Positions 1-12,528 of a DNA stretch of 64,000 bases are shown here, in pieces; the first letter of the stretch is position 1; each line of letters opens with the position of its first letter. This DNA comes from Macrophomina tecta (taxonomy: Eukaryota > Ascomycota > Dothideomycetes > Botryosphaeriales > Botryosphaeriaceae), in the NCBI GenBank assembly GCA_024180945.1, contig JAKSGN010000020.1, positions 1 through 64,000 of the forward strand, given 5' to 3'. The position numbers and the translations under genes are program-made. The notes under the pieces were generated by a model. It was not told the DNA's origin, did not search any database, and saw only the letters and a list, made by a program, of their open reading frames with translations.

Positions 1-3000
1 TCTATTCTATAATAACTAAAAGAAGCTCTAAATTTTTCTCTTATAACTTAATCTATATTTTTTTTTAACTCTAAAGACTTTTCTACTAACGATAAAAAGA
101 TAATATTTACTACTACCTATCTCCACGGTACTATAGTATAGTAGTTCGAGCCCTATCTTAGAGACTAAATAAAGAAAGAACTAAAGATATATAAAAAGAA
201 TACTAAGAAGATCTTTAGAAGCTATAAATATTTTATAACTTAGATTAAATAAAGCTTTAGAGACCTTAATAAAGTTAATAAAATCTAATAAACTATTATA
301 AATATCTACTAGAAGACCTTAGTAGTAGACTATACTATAGAGTTCTAAAAGACTATTATATATCTAAATAATTAGTTTAACCGCACCCTTATAGACTACT
401 ACTACCGAGGACTTAAGAAGAGGGTTAAAGACTAACTTATAATATAAAATAACTCTAAGATTTTAGATAAGCTTATTAAGCTAGCTATTAAATATAATAA
501 CTACCTCTTTAAGCGCTAATTAGAAAAATATAAGGGAAACTATAGAGCTAATATCTTACGTTTCTTACGGCTACGCTATATATAAAAAGAAGGCGATACT
601 ATAGAGCTAAACGCTACCTAATAAAGCGATAAAGATAATAAGTATAAAAGATAACTCTAATACTAGTAAATAAAGTAAGAAATAAAATGCTTTAATAAGA
701 GACTCTATATCTACTATAAAAATAAGTAAAATCTCTAATATCGCTATTTATAATAAAATAAAACTAGTAAGACTACCGCCGTTACTACTTAAGAAGAAGA
801 GAAACCCTGCTCTACGTCTACTCTAAGTAAAGAAGTTAATTACGCGGCTATAAGTTAGACCGCCTACTATGATAATAACTATATAACCTACTAAAGTAAT
901 AAATAAGCTACTAAATAGTACTTCTCTAAGCTATAATAGCTAAACCTAGCTACGCGTAATAAGAAAGTACTAGAAATTAATAATCTAATTAATAACTTTT
1001 TCTATAATAATAAACTAGTTAATAGCGATATAAGCGAACTCTATAATAGTATATCTAAATCTAGTAAAGTAGGAAATATAGAGTAATAGTAGAACTAAGC
1101 TATACTTAACTAAATTATAGAATATCTAAACTAATATAAAGATATAAGGCGTATTAAAGCTAGCCTTACTTCTATAATTAACTAGACCTCTAGATTAAGA
1201 ATAGATCTACTATCTTAGTAATACTAGGTAAAGAATGAAAAGCTTAGCTCTTAATTTTATAAAAATAATATATAGTATTTCTAAAAAAAATTACTCCTTA
1301 TCTTAGCTAATAAAGTAGCGATCTAGCTTAAAAGTAAGGCCCGAAGAGTATAGTAATAACGAGACCTTATATACTTATAAAATATAGCGCTTACCCTTAG
1401 TATATATAAAATAGTAACTAGAATATAAAATACTCCATAATAGATCTTAAAAAAGAAATACGCTATACCTATCTTTAAATACTAGATTTATAATAACTAG
1501 ATTAGCTAGTAGCGCCGTATTAGGCACGAATACTAGATATAATAGAAGAAATTATCGATTTTAGTAAAGAACTAAAACTTCTACTTTTATAAGAAGATAG
1601 TAAGCTACTACTTATTAAAAAACTAAATAGCCTTTCTAGCTAGAAATTTTAAAAGAAGCTATTAAATAGGTTCCTTAACTAAGTTTTATATATATTAAAT
1701 AATATACGTACCTTAGAAAAAGTTCTTAGAATACTAGTAATTATCTATAAATAAACCGCGATAGCTATACTTAATAGCGAAGTAGAGAATAATTTTATTA
1801 GCTATATCTTTACTATCTAAAATAATATTTAACTTATAAGAAAAGACTATCCCTACTTACTAAAAATAATAGATAAGTTAGCCGCCTTATATAATAAAAA
1901 ATAGATCTAGGTCGAAATAGAATCTATAAAGCTTACTATTAAAAAATATATAAAGAAGATTACGCTCGATATAATCTCTATATTAGAATATAATATTATT
2001 CTAGAAATTTCGTAGTTTAAAACTTACGAACTATATATTTAATAGAAAAAAAGAATAGTTATCTTTTTAAATAAGAAATATATTAAATATCTAGTAACTA
2101 CTAGAAGAATACTAATAACTAAAAAAGATTCTATAGATATCTAAAAAATCTTAATAAACGTATTTAACTATATAAGAAACTAAGAAGAAAAGATATATAT
2201 AATCTTTATTAAAATAAGTCTAGAATACAAGTAGAAAATCCTAGCTCGAATAATATAGGGTCTTCGCTAGAAGAATAATAATGTTCTAAAGCTAGTTAGA
2301 AAAGACTATTTCTAGAAAATTTATAGAAAATATAACCTATCCACTTATAAATAAATAGATATTATTAAATAGAGTATTTCGGTAGCTAAGGTTAATATAG
2401 ACCTTAATAAAATTATAAGACCTACTACTAATAAAGTAGTACTACTACTAGAAATATAAAATATATCGAAAGATTTCTAGAAATTCATAGATTTCTACGA
2501 AAAATAAGAGAAAGAATTATTACTAAAATATTAATTTTAGAATTATAAGATATCTTTTATTTTAGAAGTATATCTTATATTTAAATCTATTTACTCGCTC
2601 TTTTAAACTAAGCTAAAGGCTTTAAGAAAATATCTCGAGAAAAATATAGAATGTAGATATATTTAGCTCTTATTCTTCTTAGCTAGCTATTCTATTCTAT
2701 TCGTTCTAAAGAAAAATAGTAAACTACACCTATATATAGACTATTAGTAACTAAACGATATAATAGTAAAAAACCGTTACTTTCTTTCTAGAATTAATAA
2801 ACTCTAGAATAAGTTCTAGAATATAAAATACTTTATAAAGCTTAATTTTTATAAGGGCTACTACCTCGTCTAAATAAAGAAAGAAAAAGAATAAAAAACT
2901 ACGTTTTAAATATAACTTAAATATTTTAAATATACGATTATACTATTTAGACTAATAAACGTCTTAGTAACTTTCTAGAGCCTTATAAATAATACGCTAT

Positions 3001-6000
3001 AACTCTACCTAGACATATTTTATATAGTATACTTAGATAATATTATTATCTACTCTAAAACCTTAGAAGAATATAAAAACTATATATAAAAAATTTTAGA
3101 AGTACTAAGAGAAAGAGACTTACGAATCGCGCTAGATAAATATAAATAGATTATATAGCGTATTAAATTTCTAGGTTTTATTCTTACCCCCGAACACGTT
3201 AGCATAGATAAAAAAAAACTAGATATAATTAAAAACTAGCCTATGCTAAAAATTATAAAAGAAGTATAATTCTTTCTTAGATTTGCTAACTTTTACTAAA
3301 GTTTATTTTAAACTACGCGAAGGTATCTATATCTCTTATAAATCTAACTAAGAAGAAATACGGGTTTATATAAAAAAAAGATAATAAATAGCCTTTAACT
3401 TACTAAAATATATATTTATAAAAGCCCTAGTTTTAGATATCTATAACTTTAATCTATTTATTATAGTCGAAACTAACGCCTTTAACTATACTATTAGAGT
3501 AGTCCTTAGCTAGCTAGATAAGTAAGATAAACTATACTCTATCGCCTTCTACTTAAGAAAGATAATAGGCTCTAAAAAGAACTATAATATCTATAATAAA
3601 AAGCTTCTAGCTATTATTATAGCCTTTAAAGAATAGAGATACTACCTTAAAAAAGCTAAATACTAAATTATAGTATACTATAACTATAAGAACCTATTGT
3701 ACTTTACTACTACTAAGAAACTAAATCGACGATAAGTTAGATAGGCTAAAGAACTAACGTTATATAATATAAAGATTATTTATAGAAAGAAATCTAAGAA
3801 CGCTTATATAGACCCGCTAAGTAGACGAGCTAACTATATTAAGAAAAAGCTAGGTCTATAATCTATAATACTTAATATATAAGAAGATGGGTCTTTTATA
3901 CCTACTAGTTATAGCCGCTAGATTATCGCTATTTATAGTATTAAATAAATATAGCTTAAGAAAGAACTAAATAACTTACTTATTTTAATTAGACTACTTG
4001 CTCTAGCGATACGCCTCGAAGGTAATAAATAGAAGCGTAATATTTAAAAGACCTATATAGATAATATAATAGCTTAAAAAATTAAAGAACTTAAAGATAA
4101 CCCCTAAGTAACTAAAAATATAGATAGTATAATTTTATTTCTAGAATTAGTCTACGTTCTGGTTAAACTATAGGAAGAACTCGTAAAAGATATATATAAA
4201 GCCCTAGTATATAGTTATTAAAAAATAAATAAGATAATAAAATAAATTATAAAAAGCTACTACTTTCTAAGGCTTAAAAGAACCGTATAAAGAATAGTCT
4301 TATAATATAATCTATATATTAGAAGTAAGGCCGCGAGATACGTACTCTATAAATTACTTTAACTACTATTAGTACCGAAGTGCCCTTAGTAATCTATCTC
4401 GCTAGACTTTATTATAGACCTATCTAAGTTAAAAAAACTACTTACTAAGGTTAAGTATAACTTAATCCTAGTTATTATAGATAGAATAATAAAGTACGTA
4501 TACTATTTACTATATCTTAAATTAGTAATATAGAAGAACTTATCTATATATTTCTAAAAATAATTTTTAGTAACTACGAGTTACTAGAAGAGCTTATATT
4601 AGATAGAAATTAACTATTTATATTCTAATTCTAGTAAAGCCTTACTTAATAGCTTAGAGCTAAGTATAAACTCTTAACTACGATATATTCTTAAATAAAT
4701 AAATAGATAAAATAAATAAATTAGATACTAGAATAATATCTACGCTACTATCTTAACTATACGTAAGATAACTAGGTTAAGCTACTACTACTTATATAAT
4801 TCGCGTATAATAGCTTAAAGGCGTCCGTTATATAAAAATTCCCGTTCTACGCTAACTACGAGTATAAGCTAATAGCCTATAGATATCTAATACTAAGCGA
4901 GTTATTAGCCTAAAAAGAAATTCTTAAAGTAGACTAGCTAAAGATACTTTATATATAACTATATCTAGACCTTAAATTTATAGCTCTATAAATAGATAAA
5001 TACTATAATAGATAGTACTAGGAGGTACTAAAGCTTAAGAGAGAAAATAAAATTTATCTCTTTAGTAAAAATTTTAAATAAAAAAAGAATAACTAACTAA
5101 GTAAAAAATTAGACTTTAAAAAAGTTAATTTCTTTAAAATTAAAGAATAAATTAGAAAGATTAATTTCCGCCTTAAACTACTAGATACTATATAAATATA
5201 TTTAGTATTTTATATTGCTCTACTTGAACCGGCACCTTAAGATACTATACTACTATACTAAATAGAAGAAATTATACCGGAAAATCTAGACGCTAATAAA
5301 AATAAAGATTAGAATATAGAATAAGTCCTAGATAGTAGCTATATTAATAGTTAGTTTAGATACCTTCTTAAATAGAAGAAAGATTAAGATAATATTTAAA
5401 AGCTACTAAAACTCTATAACTACTAAGAACTTATTAATAAGTTCTATTACTAAAATCTAGATTAATTAATACTGCCGACTTATTATATACGAAGAACCTA
5501 AAATTAAAATTAGAAAATAAAGATTACTGTATCTAATTTACTAGCTTAGGATTCTCGGGCGGTATAGCACTAAAGCTAGCGCTAGAAGAACTAATAGACT
5601 AGAATAAATCTATAATAGTATTAGCTAAGATATCGCTATATAAATACTTTACTTATCGATTCTTCTTAGCATTTTTAGAATTAATAGAATTTCTAGCCTC
5701 GCGAACTACTTTTAAATAATCTAGCTCTTTAAGATTTTTAATAAACTACGCCTTCTTATTTAGTATTAAGCTACTATAGTATTATAGTAAGATCTTTTAT
5801 TTCTAAGAACGTTCTAGATGGAATAAAGTAGTATATAACTTAAATATTAACTTAGAAATAGTATCTAAGGCCTTTATTTTATCCGCGGTAATCTTCGTAA
5901 TAGCACGCTCTAGATAAATAACTAAAAGAAAAAAGTTAAAATAAGTTAAATAAAAATAAGAGAAATTTATAGTTATTTTTCTCCGTACTACTAGCGTCGT

Positions 6001-7113
6001 AATAGATATTACTATAACGAGTATACTCGTTATAATACGAATATCTTAGAGTAATATAATATATTACCGCTTTACCCTTCTCCTCTAATAAAAGATAATA
6101 AGTATAAGAAATCGGTATATCTAGGTCTAGAAGATTATATAAAGAATTAATCTTTACGCTAAGATACTTATACTTAGCTTACTATATATTATACTTACGC
6201 TTAGAAGATATTATAGAAAATACTTATAATAAAGAGAAATAAAGAGATAAAGAAAGTCTAGAAAAATATAGATAAATAAATAAATCTTTAGGCTAAAGAT
6301 TCTTAAAGGGGGAAATAGTATTATAAACCCCTAAAAATAAGAGCTTTATAATCCTACGAACTAGAAGCCTATACGGAAAAAGATACTATAAAGGCTAGAA
6401 ATCTTTATAAGTAGTAGAGCCGTACGACTAAGGCACCTATATAAAAAAACTAGCCTTAAGAAAAGATAGCACGTACGGGCCTAGACTAGATAATAATAAA
6501 AGCCTATATAAAAACGACACCTACGCGGTATAGCGATATACTAAGGGTAAAATCCCATAGAAAAAGAATTAGTTATATAAGTATACTTAGCTAAATCGAA
6601 TAGTAAGTATAGAAGTATATACCCTTACTAAAAATAGAAGATAGAATCTAAGAAACTAACTTTTAAGTATAAAGAATAAATAAAAGAAAAGCGAATATAT
6701 CGTCTACTTATTAAGAAAGAAGTTAGATTTTAAAAAATAGGTATTAGCGCCTAAGTTATATAGAATCTACTAGGCCTACTTAGGGATTAGAAGCCTTAGT
6801 ACTAATCTAATTCTTAAATTAATTTAATACTACAACTAATCTAATAATTATTCTAATTTCTAGATTATTATAGCTTTTCTATAGTATAAAGATATACTTC
6901 TTAGATAGTATTTTAACCTTCGTAGTTAACTTAAGATTCTAATATAGACTTATTAGAGATAATAAGCCTAATATATACTACGCACTAATCTATTACGTAA
7001 TCGCTATTTATTATTTTAATTCTTTACTCTTCTCTTATTCTTTAAGGTAAACCTTATTACTATCTAATCTTACTAGGTAACTCTAAAGCCTAGTAGAAGA
7101 AGCCGCCGTTATA
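1..7113 (+). mobile_element. Ty3/gypsy chromovirus copy A, 5' truncated by window edge, RIP-degraded
   Basis: Position 1 aligns with about 12,894 in gypsy copy B, so the 5' LTR and start of gag lie to the left of the window. In the mutated plus-strand frames I can read reverse transcriptase with the catalytic box changed from YLDD to YLDN (3030-3041). I can also read an RNase H segment near 3475, an integrase core reading SISLDFI near 4396, and a chromodomain-like tail near 5320-5460. This order (RT, RNase H, integrase, chromodomain) is that of chromoviruses. The copy is full of stop codons and cannot encode protein. It is inserted into the Copia element to its right. Confidence 0.85.
6319..7113 (+). 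repeat. 3' LTR of gypsy copy A
   Basis: The repeat is about 795 bp and starts TATTATAAACCC just after a purine-rich tract. It ends GCCGCCGTTATA. It aligns with the two LTRs of copy B. The terminal TA..TA is what RIP would make of the usual TG..CA. The five bases after it (ATAGA, 7114-7118) are the expected target duplication, whose partner lies off the left edge. Confidence 0.85.
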
Positions 7114-7118
7114 ATAGA

Positions 7119-10100
7119 TTTTTATATTAGACTAGTATAAGCTAGCTAAGTTCTTATAATTATTAATTTTATTAATCTTTACCCCCTAAGCCTTAAGAGG
7201 CTTATTATTAAACTAGAGTAGATTAATCTAGTAATACGTAATCTAAAGAATCTAATATTTATTTACTATAAATTAAGCCTACTTATAAGCTACTTTTCGT
7301 ATACTATTTATATACTAAGCCTTTACTAGTTAATTCTAAAGGGCTTAGTAGATAGTCTAGTTATACTTCTTATACTTAGGCGCCTAGGTAACTATCTTAA
7401 GTCTCTAAAGTTTCTTAAGTTAATTAAATTAGAGTCGGTAATAGCTTATTACTAAGGTTAAAAAAGACCTTAAAATTCTAATCTAAGAAAATAATATTCT
7501 TTTTATAAAGCGTAATACGAGAAATAACTACCTCTAACTCTTAATTTTACTTTTATTATTATAGAGCGAGTATCTTTTCTAGATTCTCTAGAGAGAACTT
7601 ATTAGATTTATTAAAGATAATATCTTTTAAGCGTACTACTTAGTTCTTTAAAGAATACTAGATTCTATAAATATTAGTAGAGTTATATCTAACTAAGTAT
7701 TTAATAAAAATACGCTTATCTAGCTTATTACTACGTAGAATATTCTTAAGTAGTAAGTAGGCTTTATAGCTATAAACTTAAAGATACGCTACTTTTAGCT
7801 TCTTACTATAAATATACTTAAATAGCATTTTCTAATAGTAGCACTTTATTAGGGTTTTATTATAGATATAGATTACTATCTTAATAATTTTAGACTATAG
7901 ATACTTAGATAGGTTAGTACTAACTCGTAATAATCTTACTTTAATAATAATTAAGTACCCTAAATACTCTAATATACTATTTTACTAAGAAGTATATGAA
8001 GCTAATACCTTATAGATAACTTCTTACTACTTAAGCTTTTACTTAAAAGCTTATATAAGCGATACTTCTCTATCTAATCTAAGAAAGGCTACTAATTTAC
8101 TAAATCTTATCTTAATTATTTAAATAATATTAAGAAGGTACTAAGTATACTTATCTTTAATTATATAAGTAATGATAAAAGTAAATTTAGTAGAAGCGTA
8201 TTTAAGATATATAATCTATTAGTAGCCGTTATTAGCTTATATTATATATATTAAGTTAAATAAGACTTAAAAGAATACTTCTTCTAATAATTTCTCTAGT
8301 TATATAAATCGAGAGATCTACTATTATACCTTAGTATATACGTATATATTATAGTAATTAGATAGCTACTAATTAGTAATTATAGCTTCTTATACCGCTT
8401 ATAGTAAGGCTTAAATAGCTCTTCTACCCGCGTGCGTAAAGACTTTATACTATTATATAGCTAGTAACGAGTGATTAGTAACGTTTAATACTATAGCTAG
8501 TAGATTATCTACTTCCTTATATTCTATAAAAAAGTAGTTTTAAGCGAAGATTAGATAGGCTATAATAAAGTTCTTTAAGTAGAGATATATACGTTTTATA
8601 TCTAACTTAATTTTCTTTTCTCTTACCTTAGTAATAGAGACGAGGTTTACTATAAATAAGAGTATATAGACTACGTCTATAAGCTTAATAGTACGTAGGC
8701 TCTTATAGTTAGTAGTATATACTAGTACCTTACTAAATAACTTAATCTTAATCGTAGAGTTTCTTAATATAATATAGTTATCTAGCCCTATATTTCTTAT
8801 TTTAGTATAGCAACTCTTTATATACTAATTATAGATATAGTATATTATACTAGTATCGGCGATTTATAAGAGATTAAGATTTATAGGCCTTAAAATATGT
8901 TATATACTAAATAATAAAGTAACTACTACTAGAAAGAATAATATTTTCTTTTCTTCTTTATTTAGTTTTAGCTCTTATTTCTTTTAAAGAGCGTTATTCT
9001 ACTTTTCTAGCTTTAGCCATAATTTTAGCTAATTTTAAACTGTTTAATAGAGCGTTTAACTCTTCTCTTAATCTATAGATTTTTAAGTATTTTATTAACC
9101 TTATCTTAAATCTTCTAGTTTAGTATTTAATCTGCTAGTCTAGCGTCTAGATTATAATATCTATATTTATTATAGAAGTAATTCTCGCTATATAAGTAGG
9201 CAGATAGCTTTCTTTTCTACTTTTTATTTCTTAGTAAAGCAGTAAAGGCTACTTTAGTAACCTTTAGATTTTTAGCTATATTTTAGCATAAGTAGTTTCG
9301 GTAATTAATAATTATTTTATAAAGTAATCTATTAAGCTCGTTATACTAAAGCTTAATTTTATAGACTAAGGCCTAGTAGATATTAAAAGAAATAAGCATC
9401 TTAAAAAAGATAATCTTTTCTTAATTATTTATAATCTTTAGAAGTTTAAACTTCTCTATCTTAAATAGAGTCTCTTTTTATTATAAAAGCTATTTATTAA
9501 TATTCTAACTATTTAGAGGCTTTTTAAGCTAGTAAAGCTTATTAATAATAAGCTCTTCTTAAGTTTTCTTTATTAGCTAGAGCCGCGCCTTAAGCGCTAT
9601 AAGCTAAGAATAGAGGTACGAATCGCTCCTAAGCTTCTTTAGAATTAGAAATAGTAATAGACTTACTAAGTTCTTAATAATTATTAATAAATTATTAATT
9701 TTCTTTTTTAGCTTTTTCTATTTAGCTAGGTCTCTTTTACGAGTCTTAATTTATATTTTATAGCGCTTCTAAGCTCTTTATTAGTTTAGATTAAAGACTA
9801 GTAGCTCTAGAATCTTAGCTAGCTTACTTAGTTAAGAAGACTTCGATAGCTTTAATAAATTAATATAGTTAAATATCTTATATTTCTTAGCTTATAATTA
9901 GATAATAAAGTACTATTTATCCTAATTATTAGCTATCTTTAAGACAACGATAGATTTAGAAGACGTTATAGCGTAGTATTATATTATATCGTATTATATA
10001 CTAAAGAAGGTATAGGTAAGTTACTAAAATAGATAGTAGATATAAGGCTAATAAATAAGCCGTTTACTTAAAAGTATTACTCTAAGGTAGTAAAAAAATA

Positions 10101-10446
10101 CTACGCTTTAGATAATAAAAAAGGTGTATTATAGAAGGTAACTAAAGTTCTTTATTATAGAATATATATAGTAAAAAAATACTAAGAATAAACGTCTAGA
10201 TACTACGGAATACTCGGAATAGTATAATAAAATACTAGAAAGAATAGCTTAGAATATAAAAGATACTAAAAATATACCTAGGCTTATAACTATTAGAATA
10301 AGTAGTATAATAGCTTAATTAATAGTAATAGAATAAATTAGTATATTTAGTAGAGGAAGGCCATATAGGCTTTTCTTATATCTATTCTATCTACTAGGGT
10401 AAAATAGATATATAACTTACTTATCTACTAAGATAAGTATATAACA
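7119..10446 (-). mobile_element. Ty1/Copia retrotransposon, 5' part only, RIP-degraded
   Basis: The minus-strand frames show domains in Copia order. A gag zinc-knuckle remnant lies near 9150-9215 (reading ENHFYNKYRYYNLDARLAD in one frame, cysteines changed to tyrosine). A protease box lies near 8865 (IADTSIIYYI). A pre-integrase segment near 8640-8690 ends in a NLVSI-like stretch. An integrase C-terminal segment lies near 7650-7770 (VYSYKAYLLKN, then KYLVRYNSTNIYRI), matching the family's GCKAY and GYLVGYDSTN boxes. Reverse transcriptase and RNase H are absent because gypsy copy A interrupts the element at 7114-7118. They should lie beyond the left edge. Confidence 0.8.
10293..10446 (-). repeat. 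Probable 5' LTR of the Copia element
   Basis: On the minus strand this short stretch starts TGTTATATAC. It contains a TATA-like segment followed by a purine/pyrimidine palindrome near 10,350-10,370. It is followed by TAGTTATAAGCC (10,281-10,292), which looks like a RIP-mutated primer-binding site. The 154-bp length is plausible for Copia. The borders are judged by eye, and the matching 3' LTR is not in the window. Confidence 0.5.
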
Positions 10447-11742
10447 AGTATAAGATATAACTAAATCTAAAATACTACTAAATTAAATATTTTAATAATA
10501 TCTTTACTACTTTAGTATATCTAGTAGTTATTATTATAGTAGACTATTTAGTATAGTATATTATAGTTATCTTAGCGGGATATAACTAATACTTTATATT
10601 AGATATTTAAGGTCTATTTTCTATTTTTCTTATTATAAGAGTTCTACGAGTACTTAAAAAAGAAGTATTTATTACTACTATAAATAATATAAAATTAATT
10701 CTTATAGTACTATTTCTACTTATTTATTTAGTTTAGATTAGGTTCTTTAGACTTCTTATTATTATTTTAATTATAGTTATTACTCTTCTTAAAATTCTAT
10801 TAGTTAGCTATATTAAAAGCTATAGTATTTTTATTTTTAAAAATTATTCTTTTACGGCGAGGTTTTAAAGTATTAGCTTATTAAAAATCTATTTTTTATT
10901 TATATATATAACTATTAATCTAAGATATAAGATCTACTATTTTTTAAAAAATAAATAAATATTTATAAATAATTATATTTTTCTTAACTTCTTCTTTTAG
11001 GCCTTTATAGAAGAGGTCGCGAAAAGTCTTATTTAACTATTTAAAATAGGCTATAAGCTACTAAAACTTAGTTATATAAATAGCTATAAATTCTAGTTAT
11101 TTAATAGTTATAATATCGTTAGAGGCTTTATAAACTTTATTTTAATTATTAAAAATAGCTTTAATATTATCTATAAATTCTATATATATATTAAAGATTT
11201 TTTTAGTCTTTTCTTGTCTCTTCTTAAGAGAGTATTTATTAGCTAAATAGTTATAAAGATATAGTTTTATCTATACTTCTATTATTTTTCTAAGATAGAT
11301 TAATATAAAGAGTACTACTTTAGTATTATTATTAAACTATACTTAGTTAAACTAGAGATAATATTTTATTTAAAATAAAAAGAATTAAAACTTCTTTCTA
11401 TTTTTATTAAACTTTTTAAATACTACTACTTTAATCTTAGTAGTACTTTATTTTATTATATACTTAATTAATTAAGTATTCTAAGTCTTTAGCTTCTTAA
11501 TAAGCTATAAGAGCTTAGCTCTAGTAGACTTCGTTTACTATATAGACTAAGCTAGCCCCTAGATATTCTAAATATAATTCTTAGCTAGGTTAATCTTTAT
11601 CTAAGATTCTAGTACTATTACTATTTTCTAAACTCGTTAGGGGGTAATATTTTATTTAATAAAACTTAATCTTAGAGCCTTCCTCTCTTTATAAAGATAG
11701 TAGTTAAAGTATAATAAGCGGGCCTCTATCTCTAAAAATTTA
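10447..11742 (-). mobile_element. Ty3/gypsy element C: gag, leader and end of its 5' LTR, RIP-degraded
   Basis: The minus strand near 10,970-11,030 reads FRDLFYKGLKEEVKKNI, typical of the retrotransposon gag family. A mutated CCHC zinc knuckle follows near 10,630-10,690. The end of an LTR and the adjacent leader (11,742 down to about 11,690) match the LTR end and leader of copy B, including the CTTTAACTACTA stretch just inside the LTR. The rest of this LTR is displaced to 20,094-20,544 by insertion of copy B. Its pol part is displaced by the Copia insertion and should lie off the left edge. Confidence 0.7.
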
Positions 11743-11747
11743 AATAC
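11743..11747. repeat. Target-site duplication of gypsy B, left copy
   Basis: AATAC lies directly before the LTR start at 11,748 and is repeated exactly at 20,089-20,093, directly after the 3' LTR. Five-base duplications are usual for Ty3/gypsy integrases. Confidence 0.85.
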
Positions 11748-12528
11748 TATTATAAATCCTAGAGAAATAAGAGCCTTATAACCCTATAAATAGAAAGCCT
11801 ATACGAAAAAAGATATCGCAAAGACTAAGAACCCGTAAAAATAGTAAAGCCGTAACACTAGTACGCCCGTACGAGAAAAATAGCCTCGAGAAAGAATAAC
11901 GCATATAAGCCTAGATAAAATAATAGCGAAAGCCTATATAAAAATAATGCCTATATAATATAGTAAGACTATAAGAATACTAACTAGATTAAACTCTTAT
12001 AGAGAAAGAATATTTCTAAGAAAAGAATTATAAATCTTAGAAACTAGCTTTAGACTAAGAGAAATAAATAAGAGAAAGTTAGATAACTTATATAATCTAA
12101 GAAATAATAGTCTAGTAGTATAATATTTTCTTAACTAATATAGAAGTTAGATTCTAGAAAATAGACTTTAGCGCCTAAGTTATATAGAACCTATAGGGCC
12201 TACCTAGATTAACCTAATCTAAGATTAATAATTTAATATCTTTTAATCTAGCTACTTTAATGTAGCTATATTAATCTAGATTACTATAACTTTTCTATAG
12301 TATATAGATATACTTCTTAGATAGTACTTTAACCTTTGTAGTTAACTTAAAGTTCTAATATAACTCTATTAGAGGTAATAAGCCTAACGCATATCGTATA
12401 CTAATATATTACGTAATTACTACTATTATTTTAATTCTTTACTCTTCTTTTATTCTTTAAGGTAAATTCTTTAGCTATCTAATTCTACTAGGTGATTTTA
12501 AAGCCTAGTAAAAGAGGCCGCTATTATA
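11748..12528 (+). repeat. 5' LTR of gypsy B
   Basis: The LTR is 781 bp, starting TATTATAAATCC and ending CCGCTATTATA. It aligns along its whole length with 19,308-20,088, with differences that are mostly C/T or G/A as expected of RIP. The terminal TA..TA is taken to be mutated TG..CA. Confidence 0.9.
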
